Assembly: GCA_024345305.1 (NCBI GenBank)
Contig: BRON01000004.1
Location: 2,046,001-2,110,000, forward strand
DNA: 64,000 nucleotides
Direction: 5' to 3'
DNA from: Mrakia gelida
Lineage: Eukaryota > Basidiomycota > Tremellomycetes > Cystofilobasidiales > Mrakiaceae
Each line of letters opens with the position of its first letter. Positions within the stretch are counted from its first letter, which is position 1. A program made the translations under genes and the position numbers. This document shows positions 22,586-34,135 of this stretch, in pieces. Under the pieces are notes generated by a model. It was given only the letters and a program-made list of their open reading frames with translations, did not search any database and was not told where the DNA came from.

Positions 22586-25353
22586 TCAGTGCCCGTTCTC
22601 CAATCCCCAGACCTTCTCGTTCCTCCTCTCTCCTACACCAGCTCCGTTCGCTCGGTTCAGCCTCACAGCTCCGTTGCTATCGACGACCATCCCGTTCGAT
22701 CCGTTCGAGTTGCTCTGCGACGACGACCTCTCTCCTCCCCCAGGAGCCCTCAACTCGTCCTCGACGGTCCTCAGCTTCGACTTGGTCCTCTCCAGCATTC
22801 CCTCCAGCCACTCCCTGCCGGCGAGAAGCTCGACTCGGTAGTCTTCCAGCTCGGCTCGAGAGACGGAGGATCGGGGAGGGGGAGGAGGGAAGATCGAGCT
22901 CGAGAGGGGAGGAAGACGCGTCCCGTGGTTGAGGCTCTGATGTTGGGATGCAGCGGCCGACGAGGAGATGGGAGGGAGATGCTGGTGAGGGGATCCAATG
23001 GGAGCGAGGTGGGGAGAGGACATAGAGGGAAGGTGGTTCGAGTTTTGGAGGGAGGAGGAGGGGAAGGGCGATCCTCGTTGCTCGGTCTTGGGGACGTGAG
23101 TGTGGGAGGAAGTTCCGTTGCCGTTCTGCGAGGAGGTTGGAGGGTTGGGAGAAATGCGACCTCCTTTCGAATCCCTGTCCCACATGGGGGAGCCGTAGGA
23201 AGGATTCATCATGGGAGCGAGCTCGAGGGACTTGTCGGCGTGTCCGTTCGATCGAGACGACTGTGACTGATGAGAGGAGTGGGAGTTGTTCGAGTTGGAG
23301 TGCTGGTTCGAGTGGGAGTTGGTGTTCGGGGTGGAAGGATTGGGGCTGAGTAGATGAGCTGGCATCGAAGGAAGGGAAGTTCGAGGTCCGTTTTGAGACG
23401 AGTGTCCAGGTCGAGATCCTCCTGCTCCCGCGGCTGCTGAGTACCCTCCCATGCTCGCGACGGAAGCAGCGTCCTCGCTGACTGAGCTGTTCGAGCCACT
23501 GTCGAGCTGATCCTCGTCGTCCAACGCGGTCGACTTCCTCTTGCGACTTCGTCCCGCGCTGGCTTTGGGAGGAGCGAGCGACGACGAGGGAGTTCCGTTC
23601 CCGTTCCCGTTTCCATTAGGACGAAGGTTCGAAGACTTGTCCGCGAAGGGAGATCCTTGGTTGGTGGGAGGTTGACGCGAGGAGGAGGTGTTGATGGACT
23701 GTTGTTGTTTCGACTGAGCGGCCTGCTGTTGTTGGTTGAACTGCTGCTGCTGCTGGAGTTGCTGCTGGTACTGGTTTTGCTGGGATCGAGAGACCGACAT
23801 GAGAGCCTCGGCTGCATCCTGCTGGGAGGTATCATCGTCCTTGACGTGCTGCGAGAAAGGAAGGAGAAAAAGAGAAGAGAATCAGCCAAGGGCTCGGTCG
23901 TTCGATTTCTCGGCACGTCGGGTCGATGAACTCACGACCTCTGCTGGAACGAGATCCCTGTTGGCAGCAGGAACTCTCTTCCTCCTCTTGATGACAGTCT
24001 TCTTCATCGTCACAGGTCGAGCTTGTCCGTGAAGTTTGAAGTAAAGGCCTGATAAGGAAAGGGCGAAAACGGAGGGGAAGAGCGAACCCAATCAGCCGAG
24101 CGCCCTCTCGTCCCTCGTCCCCAACCTTCTTCGAGCGAGCGACGAACGGAAAAAGAATCACTCACCACAAGCGTTGCAGGTCGTGTTCCCATCTGCATCT
24201 CGTCTCCACAAGGGCGTCGTACTGGTTCCACAGTTGACGCAAGTGATTCCTCCTCCAGCGACAGCACCTCCAGCGACGGCACCCGACGAGCCATTCGATT
24301 CGGACGACGCTCCTCCAGCTGGTCCGTTGTTCAAAGCAGGGCATCCTCCGCATCCAGCTTTGCCTCCTGTACCGTTGCAGTGACCATCTCCAGGGCAGGA
24401 GCCGACCGATGCTGGAGGAGTGGGAGGTCGGGGAAGTCTCGGAGGATGGGAGGCGGTGGAGGACGAGTTCGAAGGAGGAGGAGGGGGAGGGGAAGGGTTC
24501 GTTTGAGGAAGCGATTGAGTCGAAACCCTGGGAGGAGGAGGCAGCGGAGAGCGAGGGATGGAGAGGTTGTGCTCTGAAGGCTGAGGAGGTCTCGACTGAG
24601 GTGCTAAGAGTGCTGATCCTGAGGAGGGAGGAGGGAGCGAAGAGGACGAAGGAGGAGGAGGAGGGAGGTTGCTAGTCTGCGGTGGTCGAGACCCTAGGGG
24701 TGCGAAAGGGGAGTGCATCGGATTTTGGTGAAGACTTAAGGGTTGAGAAGGTTTGGTGAGGATGAGAGGCGAGGCTGAGGATGGTGGATAGAAGCAAGAG
24801 AAGTCGAATAGTCAGTAAAAAACTGATCTCTGAAGAGGACGAACTCGAGGTGGGTGAGATAAGATCTGCGTTCGTTGATTAGCTGAGGCGGTTCCTTCCT
24901 CCTTCTTCCCCCTTCTACGACCTCCCACGATACTAGGAACAGCCCGGTTTTCGAAGATATAGAAATAACACACGCTCTTCTATACCTAGAGAGGTTTTCG
25001 ACTCTGGATCGAGCGAGAAAGCCCTCGAAAGACGACGGTCAAAGATCCACGTTGGTCCTTCTTCGAGCGCTCAGTTGACGCCACGCTTTCCTCTTCTTCG
25101 TTCCTCCTCCCGTTCCCTTCTCCAGCTCATCCAGACGGAGCTCAGCCTACCCTCTACATCCCCTCCTCTTTGCACCCTCATCGCTCCCAAAACCGAGTAG
25201 AGAAACGGAAGGAGGGAGGCCGAGGGTGTGAAGCGAAGCCAGCAGAAGAAAGCGAAGGGGGGAGGACTCACCTCCTCTCGGTTCGATCCCTTCCATTCCT
25301 CGATACATCGGCTGAGCATAAGGAGATCCTTCTGGTATGTCGTACGAGGTCAT
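22586..25353 (-). CDS. CIR1: GATA-type iron-responsive regulator, Cir1/Sfu1/Urbs1 family
   Basis: Nuclear repressor-type factor of siderophore and iron-uptake genes. Two hallmarks are visible. One is a cysteine-rich iron-sensing block near 24380 with spacing C-x5-C-x8-C-x2-C (GSCPGDGHCNGTGGKAGCGG). The other is one GATA finger, CVNCGTSTTPLWRR...CNACGLYFKLHGQARP, split by an intron at 24049-24165. Only the finger after the cysteine block is present, as reported for basidiomycete Cir1; no N-terminal finger was found. A basic region (KKTVIKRRKRVPAANRDL), a glutamine-rich tract (23701-23785) and a long Ser/Asn/Pro-rich C-terminal part follow. The first exon (25272-25353) is joined to the second at 24774 by an intron of 497 nt, by far the longest well-framed one here, with matching phase. 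Iron control is inferred from the family. Confidence 0.88.
23701..23785 (-). repeat. Glutamine-rich tract in the GATA factor
   Basis: CTG/TTG-rich on the plus strand, read as runs of Gln (CAG/CAA) on the minus strand. A low-complexity coding repeat. Confidence 0.85.
24775..25271 (-). other. 497-nt first intron of the GATA factor gene
   Basis: GTGAGTCC donor and CTATCCACCATCCTCAG acceptor with CTGAC about 40 nt before it. Phase joins ...RGG to ASPLILTKP. Its size and position after a short first exon suggest it may hold regulatory sequence. Confidence 0.6.
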
Positions 25354-28300
25354 CTTTTAGAGAGGGTGGGGGGATTCCGAAGAGAGAGCGAAAAGGAGAG
25401 GAGCGAGGAGACGATGGTGGTTTGAAGGGCGAAGAGAAGTCTGGCTCGTCAGCGACCTCTCCCAAGGCTCTCGTTGGCCCAATCTTTCTCCACTTTTTCG
25501 CCCTCCCTGATTCCCCACCAACTCGGCCTCTATGGCGCCGATCCAGTTATCTGTCCTGGGTCCCGTCAAATCTTTTGACCTCCTTCCATGACTTCGAAAA
25601 TACTTCTCTCTCTCTACATCAACTCACGACGCGTCCTTTTCGCCTTCGTGTCGAGATCCTTCCTCGTCTCTATACACACTTGGATCTGCTTCCGCTGCGA
25701 GCTCCTGTCTGCTCCAGTGAGCCTGACCTGTATCTCTCGTCTTCGGACACCACCGAGAGCCGCGATTTTTGGGTAGACGGCTTCCTCCTGCGACGTCCTC
25801 CTTTCCCAAATAACTCTCCGAGCCGCGCTCTCCCTACCACCAACTGCTACCACACCCACCACGGCTCTCGTATAGTACCCATCGCACTACAGACGGCGAT
25901 AGAACTTTCCAACCTCACCCGATCCGACGCGTCTCACCTTTTTCTTTGCCGCTGATTGTCGGCTCTCGCTCTCCGAACGCGAACGAAGACGATGGAAGTC
26001 GAGATCAAGCTCGAGCTCTGATCAGTCCGTCCGTATCTCTTCTGAACGCTCTGGAACAAGCCTACGAGCCTGTCAGCCAGTAGGAAGAGCCGGGAAGCAC
26101 CGGGTCAGTCAGACGGGAGGAGAGAAAGGGACGACGCGTCGCGACTCGACGCGTTCTGCGAAAGTCTGCTCGTTGGAGAACCGACAACTCACTCGACGTC
26201 GGCGTTCACAGAGTTCACGAAAACCTTCTCTCCCACCCCTTGGCCCTGCATATCGCCGCGGGCTCTGCTCCCTGTCTTTCTCGCCCGACTGCCGCATCTG
26301 ATCTTTTCGCGAGTCGGATGTGATGTCGAGTTTGATCTCGTCTCTCCTCTTCTTCTCAGCTCCAAGCTCCCAAGAAGATCTTCCCTCAGTATGCTTCGAG
26401 AGCGTCATATATCTCCCACTCAGCCTTTTGTTCTCGACGAGGTCTATAGGGTCTAGATTCGAAGGGGAGAGGGCGATAAGCGGCAAACCAAGGGAGGGAG
26501 CTGGACTGAGCTTAAATTGCAACCTCCCTCCCTTCCCTCCCACGCGAGACGAGACCCAACGACGACTGAGGTTCCTCGTGTCGTAGACAGCCATCTCGAC
26601 AACCCTCCCTACTGCTCTTGGACCAAGACCAACGCTGAGCCAGAACGTGCCCAAGTAGTGCGAGCTCAGCCCAAGCCGAGCTCAAACGCGTTTCACCCTC
26701 CCTCCCTCCCTTCCTTCAGCCCAACCCAGCTCATCGCCTTCCCGCCTCGCCCTCTCATCAACCAAACACCCAGCCAGCCTGCCCGCCAACGCACAAAACC
26801 CATCGACCCACTCCCTACCCCTTCAAACCAGCACCCGAGGCGCTTGACACGCTGAGCTCCAAAGCCTCCCTCCCTTCCCTCGCTCGTTCAGCCCACCTCT
26901 CCCTCCCAACTTCCCACCTCCCATCAACCCTAGTTACCCCCACACTCTCACCTTCTCCACCCAACGAGTCGATCCCCGAAGACGCGATCCCGGATCACGA
27001 CTCGGGAAGATCAACGCGACGCACGAGCGAAGGGGAGGGTCCGGTTCGACTCGGCTTGACCTCAACTCCTTCACCACTGCAGGCGATTTCGAGCGGCGGC
27101 TCAGATGTACAGCCCTCGTCGGTCTTGAGGAGGTATCCCGGAGGTTGGGAGGAGAAGAGACGCGTACGGACGCGTTCGTTGGATCGAGGAAGAGAGGAGG
27201 AAGGGTGATGGTGAGCTCGACGAGACTCGGCTGAGCGAGCGAGGTCGTCGTTGAGGGACTTGAGGGTGGGTTGGAGGAGGAGGAAAGGGTCAAGTTAAGG
27301 TTAGTGAGGTGGTAGGGTGAGAAGCGGGGAGAGAGCCAACGTGTTGATGGGTGAGGGAATCAGGGTGAGGGGAGGAGAGGCTGAGGAGGAGGAGGGTCTT
27401 GGGTGAGCTCGACCATGGGCGTGTGTCGATGTGTCGAGTTCGTCGAAGAGATTTAGAGATTGCACAGGGAGAGCAGTAGCAACGGTAGAGTCAGCTCGAG
27501 CTCGAGTGCCAGCTCGTCCAGTTCTCGTACGTCTACCCTCCCTCCTCGCTCTCGTCTTCCCAACCCACCCTTGGTCTCAAGAACTGGACTGAACTCACCT
27601 TCTTCTCTTCGTGCGCGTTCATTCCTCAGCCCAGTCCTTCAATTCCCTATCTACATCGTCCCCGCCAACGCCTATCCTTCGACTCCATCTCAACCTCTCG
27701 ACGTCCAAGACCGACCTCGACGCTCCTCTCCTCGACGATGCGTCGCTTCGAACCGAAACCTTCGCATGATCCTGACCGTTTCCGGGGAGGTTCCTCGATC
27801 TCGAGCAGCGAGGCACCTGCCTTCGGGATCCCAAGGTATGAGTGGAGTTGCTGTAAGAGAAGAAGGAGAGGAGGAGGAGATGGACGTCGAAGGAGGGACG
27901 AGGGAGGTTGTCGAGAGGGCGGAGTTGGAGTCGAGAGGGTCGCAGTCACGAGGGAAGGTTGAGCGAGAGAGGAGCGACGTAACTTGGGCAGAGGTAGGCG
28001 AGGGAGAGCTCGAAGTAGGATCTGAGTTGAAGATGGGAGGGCTGTCGAGTCGTCGGTGAAGGAGGAGAGGTCGAGGTGGTCTGATGGATCGAGAGGGGTT
28101 TGAACGAGGTCAGCTTTCCTTCCTTCCTTTCTCGTTATCCCAGATCAAGTTGAGCAGAGACTGACTCTCGACTCTATTCTCCCCTCGACCTTCCAGCTTC
28201 TAGAGGGAATCCCTTGGGAACCAGACGAAGGAGGAGGTCGAATGAGCGATCCCTCTCCTTTCCTCCCCTCCCCTCCCTCTCCTCCCAGCTTCTCCCTCTT

Positions 28301-28797
28301 ATCGCCACCGAACCCATGATTCGATAGCGACGAGCTAAGTTACACTGCACTCAACTCGATCTCCAGATTCCCATGCTGACCTGCAAACCTTTCATCGCCA
28401 CCATAGTCGCCTGTCCTCTCGACCTCCTTCCAGCAGCTTAAACAGGGAAGCGCGTGCTCGTCCTGCCTGAGATGTGGACATTTCGTTCTCTCCTGGGTCG
28501 GACGAGCTAGGTATTGTCTCGATTCAAGTCGAAGGAGGTGAGGATGGGTATTGAGGAGGTCTGGGAGGAATTAGAGGAGTATCGTGGATGTTTTGCAGGA
28601 AGGGGAGGTCGGTGTTGGAGGTCAGGAAGCTGGAAAGGGAGAGGCCAAAAGGCGGGGAGGGCTGCTCTCTCCTTCTCCCTCCTACCCTCCATCTTCCCTC
28701 CCCCTACTTCCCTTTCCTCCCCTTCCTTTCGCGCTAAATTCCCTCTGCCTGATCTCTCCTCCCTCTTCTCCTCCTCCTCGTCGTTGTCTTGACGACA
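25354..28797. other. Unresolved 3.4 kb region with possible coding exons
   Basis: No recognised family. The first 1.1 kb probably belongs to the GATA gene promoter. Between about 26500 and 28550 several stretches have gene-like codon use, among them a plus-strand chain of three exons: 27347-27402, 27468-27536 and 27631-27769 (ending LRTETFA). These are joined in phase, but the first intron lacks a pyrimidine tract. At 26900-27290 three frames on both strands are open at once, so strand cannot be decided. CTGAC...CAG acceptors on the plus strand near 28198 and 28446 suggest spliced RNA, perhaps a leader of the next gene. I call no protein here. Confidence 0.3.
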
Positions 28798-31070
28798 TGT
28801 CGCTCGCTTCCGTCTATCCTCATCCCTCCCACCTCTTCTCCTCCTTCACCTCCTCCGCGGCTCAGCCCATCAACAAGCAGCTCTCTCCTCCTCCTCCTCA
28901 CTCTCATCACTACGGCAAATATCCTCAGAGTCCCTCCTACTCCCTTCCTGCGCCTGCTCATCACCCTTCCTCTTCGGTAAGTCTCCTTCCCTTCTCTCTG
29001 CCATCGAATCAGAGGAAGAGTCGAACGAGATCAACAAGGCACGGGCTGACTTCCTTCCTTCGCTCGTCTCTCCTTCCTCTTCAACAGATGGTTCCCTCCT
29101 TGACTTCTTACCCTCTCCCGTCGTCGACTCGGTACTTGCCTGCTCTTCCTTCTCCCTCCCAGGCTGATCACCACCACCAGGTCAGTCAAGCTACTCCTTT
29201 CCTCCTTGCGCTCTCTCAATTCCAACGACGTCCGACTGATGCTCCTTCTTCGTTCGCCCTTTCCCTTCCAGAACATCAAAAGCAACCCGACGTTCGACTT
29301 CGTACGTCTCTTTTACTCCTCCTCTCTTTCTCCCAACCTCCTCCCACTTCTTCATACTTCTCTTCTTAGCCTGCTGTCGACCCTCTTCCTAGCAACCCCG
29401 CTGACTTCTCTCGCTCCCTCGTCTTCCCTCTCTCAGCACGTCGACGGCTCCGTCACCTACCACCTCACCATCGCTCAATGGAACTTTATCAGCACCCCTG
29501 CCAACATCGACCCTCGAAATCACTTCGTCAAGATGGAGTACGCTCAACGAGCCCTCCGAAGAAAACCTACCTCCCTCGGAATCGACGCCGTCGTCGCGAT
29601 GATCCCTCATCTTCATCCGACTTGGGATCCTTCGACAAGCCTCCTCTCTGTCTACCGACCAGCTCATCTCGGGCAGCAACCCATCCAGCAGCAGGTCCAG
29701 CCTCACAGCGGCGGAGGAAGTGGCGGAGGAGTTGGGCAATCCAAGGTCTCGTCGTTGTTGTCGTTTGAGGTCGAGCGCACGTCGTCCTCCCTTGCTCGAG
29801 TTCAGAAGGTGAGCCTCTTTATTCGCGCTGCCTCTCGCTACCCAACTCGCTCTTGACTACCTTTTGAGAGCCAGCGCTGACCTCTTCGATCCTCTCTGCC
29901 TCATCGCCTCGTTCCATCAGCATCTCCCCATCAAGCCGTCTCCCCTCGCTCAACAGCAAGCTCCTCCTCCCTCCCCCGTCGTCGTCGCTGCCAAGAGCTC
30001 TCCTTCTGCCTTTGATGGACCTTTGGGATCATTCAACAAAAGCTTGGGACTCCCAGCAGCCTCGAAATCGTCCTCGGGTCTCGTCGACGCCGTCGCTGAA
30101 CGAAAGCGAAAAGTGCGTTTCCCTCTCAGTCTTGCCACCATGCTTGTGGTCCTTCCCCGCCCCTCATACCGTCACTAAACCCTACCGATGCTCCCTCTTC
30201 TCTCGCCCTTCCTCCATCCAGTTCGCCGACTCCGCTACCCACTCCCCCGCCTCTCTCGACGCGTCGTCGCCTCGAACCCTCGGTCAACCCTTTGCTCCTC
30301 TCCCTTGACGAGCTCAGCATCAAGAGCCTACCCGATCGGTCGACGAGTCTCATCTTCCGTCCTCTCCTGAGTCTTCGACCTCGTCTTCCCCGCCGGTCGA
30401 TCAGGACAGCGAGCCTGAGGAGCAGTCGTCGTCGAGTCCCTCTCCCAAGAAGCAGAAGCTGGTGCGTTCTTCCCTTTCTCTCTCTTCTCTTCTCGCCTCG
30501 TTTTCCTTTTGACGACTCATGTGCTTACCTGCTATCTATTTTCTTTGTATCTCAGGAGACTGCATCCCCCGTCAAGTCTTCCGTCGTCGTCGTTGAAACC
30601 GAAGCTCAGGTCGAGGTCGGGATCGCTTCGCCTCCCCTCGCTCTCGTCAGTATCCCGTTCTCTCCCACCTTTTCCAAACCTTCTCTGATCTTATTTTCTC
30701 CCGTCCTATCACTCCTTCAGCCCTACCACCCCTCCCCCTACCCCCACCCCTTTAACACCTCCTCCATCCACTTCAACGCCTTCGTCCCCTCGTCTCCTCA
30801 TCCTCACCCCCTCCTTCCCTCGGCACTTATGTCTACCCCTCGGCTCTCCCTTGGGACTGGTCACCTTCGGATGCGTTCCCCATCTTCAAGAAGGTCTACA
30901 AAGGAGCTGAGAAGGTGAGCTCGCCTCGTCTCTCGCCTCGCTCGCTCTTCCTCGACTGACCTCCCTCTTTGTTTCGTCTGCAGGCGAAGACCATCGAACC
31001 TTCGGCCATCTTCAACCACGCCCTCGTCGGCCACGACGGCGTTCAAGGCGGACCTCCTTCCGCTCACTGA
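28798..31070 (+). CDS. Hypothetical protein, Pro/Ser/Gln-rich with one conserved-looking core
   Basis: Starts MSLASVYPHPSHLFSSF. A globular-looking core (HLTIAQWNFISTPANIDP, then RRKPTSLGIDAVVAMIPHL and STSLLSVYRP) sits between low-complexity Pro/Gln/Ser stretches. A nuclear-localisation-like ERKRK and KKQKL follow. The C-terminal exons read WDWSPSDAFPIFKKVYKGAEK and KTIEPSAIFNHALVGHDG, and end GGPPSAH at 31070. Introns have the standard form; one of about 200 nt near 30115-30320 removes an in-frame stop. In the exon starting at about 30721 the phase coming from upstream does not reach the frame of the conserved-looking C-terminus, and a one-base shift near 30800 would be needed. The family was not recognised. 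Confidence 0.55.
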
Positions 31071-32442
31071 ATTCGACGCGTCCGTCGTCGGTCCTTCGCA
31101 TTCCCTCTGTTCCTCTCTTACCCCTTTCTACCTCTCCTCATCTCTTCTTCATTCACCCTCGTCCTTATCCATCTCTCTCATCTCCTATACTGTATCTCCA
31201 ACCATCTCCAACCCACTCGCATCTCCCTTCACTTCACTTCCTCTCGTTTTCACTCACGCTCGTTCACACTTCGCATTCGCATCTCCGTATCTTCTTTACC
31301 ATCACCTCACACACTCCTTTTTTTTCTGCACTCGCTCCTCTTGTTCGTGCTCTCTCTCTTTCCTCCACCCTTGTTGCTTTGTTTCCCCCTCCCCTCGACC
31401 CGGCTCGACGCGTCTTGTTTTGTTCTTCGTTTCCTTTGGGATTGTTGCTTTGTTGCTTTATTCGTTTATGAACCTTTTGTTTCTGTTATGCTATTGCTGG
31501 TGCTTGTACAGAACGATCTGGGGAGGGAGAGGCGAGGGAGGATGGCGTGGGGAGAGGGTGTGAGAGCGACGCGTCGTTTTCGCGAAGTCGACGTCCGAGA
31601 CGCTCACGGTTTTCGGTTCTGGCGCTTACGAGTTGGAAAGTAGAGCTAACAGTAGGAGAGAGAAAGCGATTAATATAACAAGAGGGACACGAGGCAGGAG
31701 AGAGCGAGAAAGAAAGAGGTGAAATCGTAAGGAGGAAGAACAAGCGAGAGAACGAGACGCGACGAGAGAAAGACAGACAAACGAGACGAGAACGAAAAGG
31801 CGAACGAAGGAGGCATTGGCGACTCGGGGTGTAGGTATGTTTAAAGAGTAACGGAAGGAGACCAGATACCAGGGACGGGAGAAGGAAACGAGAACGAGAC
31901 GAGAGACAAGGCGATGCACGAGAACAAAACGAAAACGAGAGACAGAAACAGACTAGGATAAGGGAAATTGAAGGGAAGTCGTTATAGATTAGGTGTTATT
32001 GACTATCGTAATACAGGAGATTTTGAAAGGTAAGAAGGAAGAGGAGGGAAAGCAAGGGAAGGAGGAAACAGAAAGCGAAACGAAGACCAGCTTCGAAACG
32101 CACGAAAACGCGACTGCTCCTCCTCCTCAGAACCAACCCGCCAAGCTCCTGTGTCCTTGAGCTGTCCAGTATCCATCGTCCTTGAGTCCGAGTCCTTGGG
32201 ACTGCCATCGAGGGACCAGGATCGCTGCTCCGGAGGAGAACGACGAGTTGGTTGATGCGAACGACGAAAGGGAGGAGAAGGATCCGTTAGAGGAGTCGAG
32301 GGAGGGTCGGGTGGGGGTGGTGGAGGCTGGATGAAACGAGGAGATAACTGAGAGTTAGTTATCGGCAAGATAGAGACCCGATGTCAGAGACGGAGGAGAG
32401 AAAGAGAGAGGACGAACGAGAGCGAGATCCGGAGTCGATGAG
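31071..32442. other. Intergenic, convergent 3' regions
   Basis: 1.37 kb. Plus-strand T/C-rich up to about 31500, then purine-rich to 32150. Open frames on the minus strand (for example 32003-32368) are Pro/Ser-rich and lack start and splice support. Probably 3' UTRs of the two flanking genes. Confidence 0.4.
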
Positions 32443-33209
32443 TCAGTTGACGGAGACGAGGGCTCGACCGTAGATTTTGGTTTCTCGATGCGAGGTGGGA
32501 GATTCTGTGAAAGGATGGTGAGATTCGGGTCAGTCTGGAGGCTGTAGGAAGCGAACTCGAAGGAAGTGCGACAAACCGAGAGAAGACTTCGAGCTCGCCG
32601 CGTAGAAGACTGAAGCAGCTCGATGTTTCTTGGCAGGAGAAGCTGAGGAGTGACCGGAGAGAAGGCAGGTTAGCCGGTGATCGAGTGGAGATGATCGCGG
32701 GGAAGAAGAGAGAAGAGACGAACCTCGAAGCAAAGTGATGGAGTTCGACCCGATTCCTCCAATCATCGAACCCTGAGGGACGAGGGTTCGAGCAACTTCG
32801 GTAGATACGTTGGCCATGTTGAAGTCGAAGCCTGGAGACATCAAGGAAGAGAGGAGAAGAGAGCGCGAGTCAGCATTCAGAAACGTACTGGACGCGATCG
32901 CTCATCTCGAGCGAGATCGACTCTGAGACCTCGACGCGAAAAGAGCTCACCAAAGACGAGCAAATCTGCACCCCCCTCCACCTCCCTCCTCTGCTCCTTC
33001 CTAACCCTGTGGGTGTTGGAGATGAAGGGGTTGATAGGGAGGGAGATGATGGATTTGTTCTGGCAAAGGAAAGGGAAGGAGGGGAGATTCAGCGAGAGCA
33101 AAGGGGAGGGAGGGCAGGCGAGGCAAGAACGAGGAAACGAAAGACTCACGATTTTCTTGCTCGCACCCTTGGTGGTAGAAGCGAAGAGGATGGTGATAGA
33201 GTTGAACAT
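32443..33209 (-). CDS. Small hypothetical protein (about 134 residues)
   Basis: Five exons joined in phase on the minus strand. They read MFNSITILFASTTKGASKKI, then NKSIISLPINPFISNTHRVR, EVEGGADLLVFGFDFNMANV, STEVARTLVPQGSMIGGIGS, an ASPAKKHRAASVFYAASS segment, and a last exon ending IYGRALVSVN. The introns carry GTGAG or GTTYGT donors, CTGAC or CTAAC branches and CAG acceptors, which supports a real gene. I do not recognise the family. There is no clear membrane helix; the first residues are mildly amphipathic. Spacing to the F-box gene on the same strand is about 0.9 kb. Confidence 0.55.
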
Positions 33210-34135
33210 GATGTTAATATATAGATAGGGTGAAGGGCGAGTGAGTGAAGTGGAATGGAAGGAAGAGTGGAAGGGTGAAAGATGTGGTTGAGTGTCGAGC
33301 TCTCCTCCCTCCCTCCTCGTCTTTTGGCCCTTCGTCCCCCCTCAAGAAGTGATCACGGACCCAAACGGCTCTCAAATTTGTAGAGCCGAAGGACGCAGTG
33401 TGCTAGATTAAGGGCTAGGGATAGATGGAACGCGTGGATCGAGGTCAGAAAAGGCGAGGACGCGTTCCAGTCTCGATCAAAATAACGACGCGTCGAGCTT
33501 GAAAAACTTACTTTTGACGTCTTTTCGAGGGTGATTTACGGCGTTTGGAGCAGAGATGGGCGACCGAGTGGGGATTGAGGTACTGATTGAGTTGGATCTA
33601 GATTGAAAAGGAGGAAGGAGGTCGAGCGGCGACGGAGGAAGGAAGCGAGGGCGAGCTTGCCGTCGACGGACGACGCAGAGGGAAGAGGAAAGGTTGTAAG
33701 GGGCATGTCATAGGTGCTGGGGATATGAGAAATCTGGAGAGGGAAGGCAAAATATCAGGACGCGCTCGAACCGGGAAAGAAAGAGCAGGAAAAGCTCACA
33801 TCGACAGTTCGACGCGTCGAGATTTGAACGAGTACGGCTCGAGGAGGGGTGAAAACGCTGGGAGTCGGAGGTCATACACTGTGAGGAGTGGTTTACAAGG
33901 ATCGAACGAACGATGAGAGAAGTTAGGGGGGGTAGCGCCCTCGCAGGAGGTCGACTCGAGGATCGGGAGGAAAGACTCACGAGGGCGAGGGCGATGGAGC
34001 TGGAACGCGAGGAGTGCCACGATGGGCCTGATAGGAGGGATTGGACGTGATCTAGAGGAGCGATGAGAGAGGGATCAAACCTAGCCAGAGAATCGACGCA
34101 GAGGCAGCAAAACGTGAACTCACGAAATCGACGCG
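33210..34135. other. Intergenic region upstream of the small hypothetical gene
   Basis: 926 bp with several ACGCGT palindromes (about 33486, 33810, 34132). Short frames exist on both strands without domain or splice support. Probably the promoter of the minus-strand gene to the left and the 3' UTR of the one to the right. Confidence 0.4.

Noticed and set aside
23657..24032. Leucine-rich plus-strand open frames opposite the GATA factor
   Set aside because: They are antisense shadows of the Gln/Ser-rich tract and finger exons, with no splice signals on that strand.
26109..26654. Minus-strand frame of 181 codons
   Set aside because: Composition and lack of splice signals fit a random open frame in GC-rich DNA.
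27460..28059. Plus-strand frame of 199 codons starting at TTG
   Set aside because: It starts with a non-ATG codon and runs through a likely intron; another frame fits codon use better in the middle.
32003..32368. Pro-rich minus-strand frame as last exon of the small hypothetical gene
   Set aside because: The upstream exons reach a stop at 32443 in phase, and no intron joins this frame to them.
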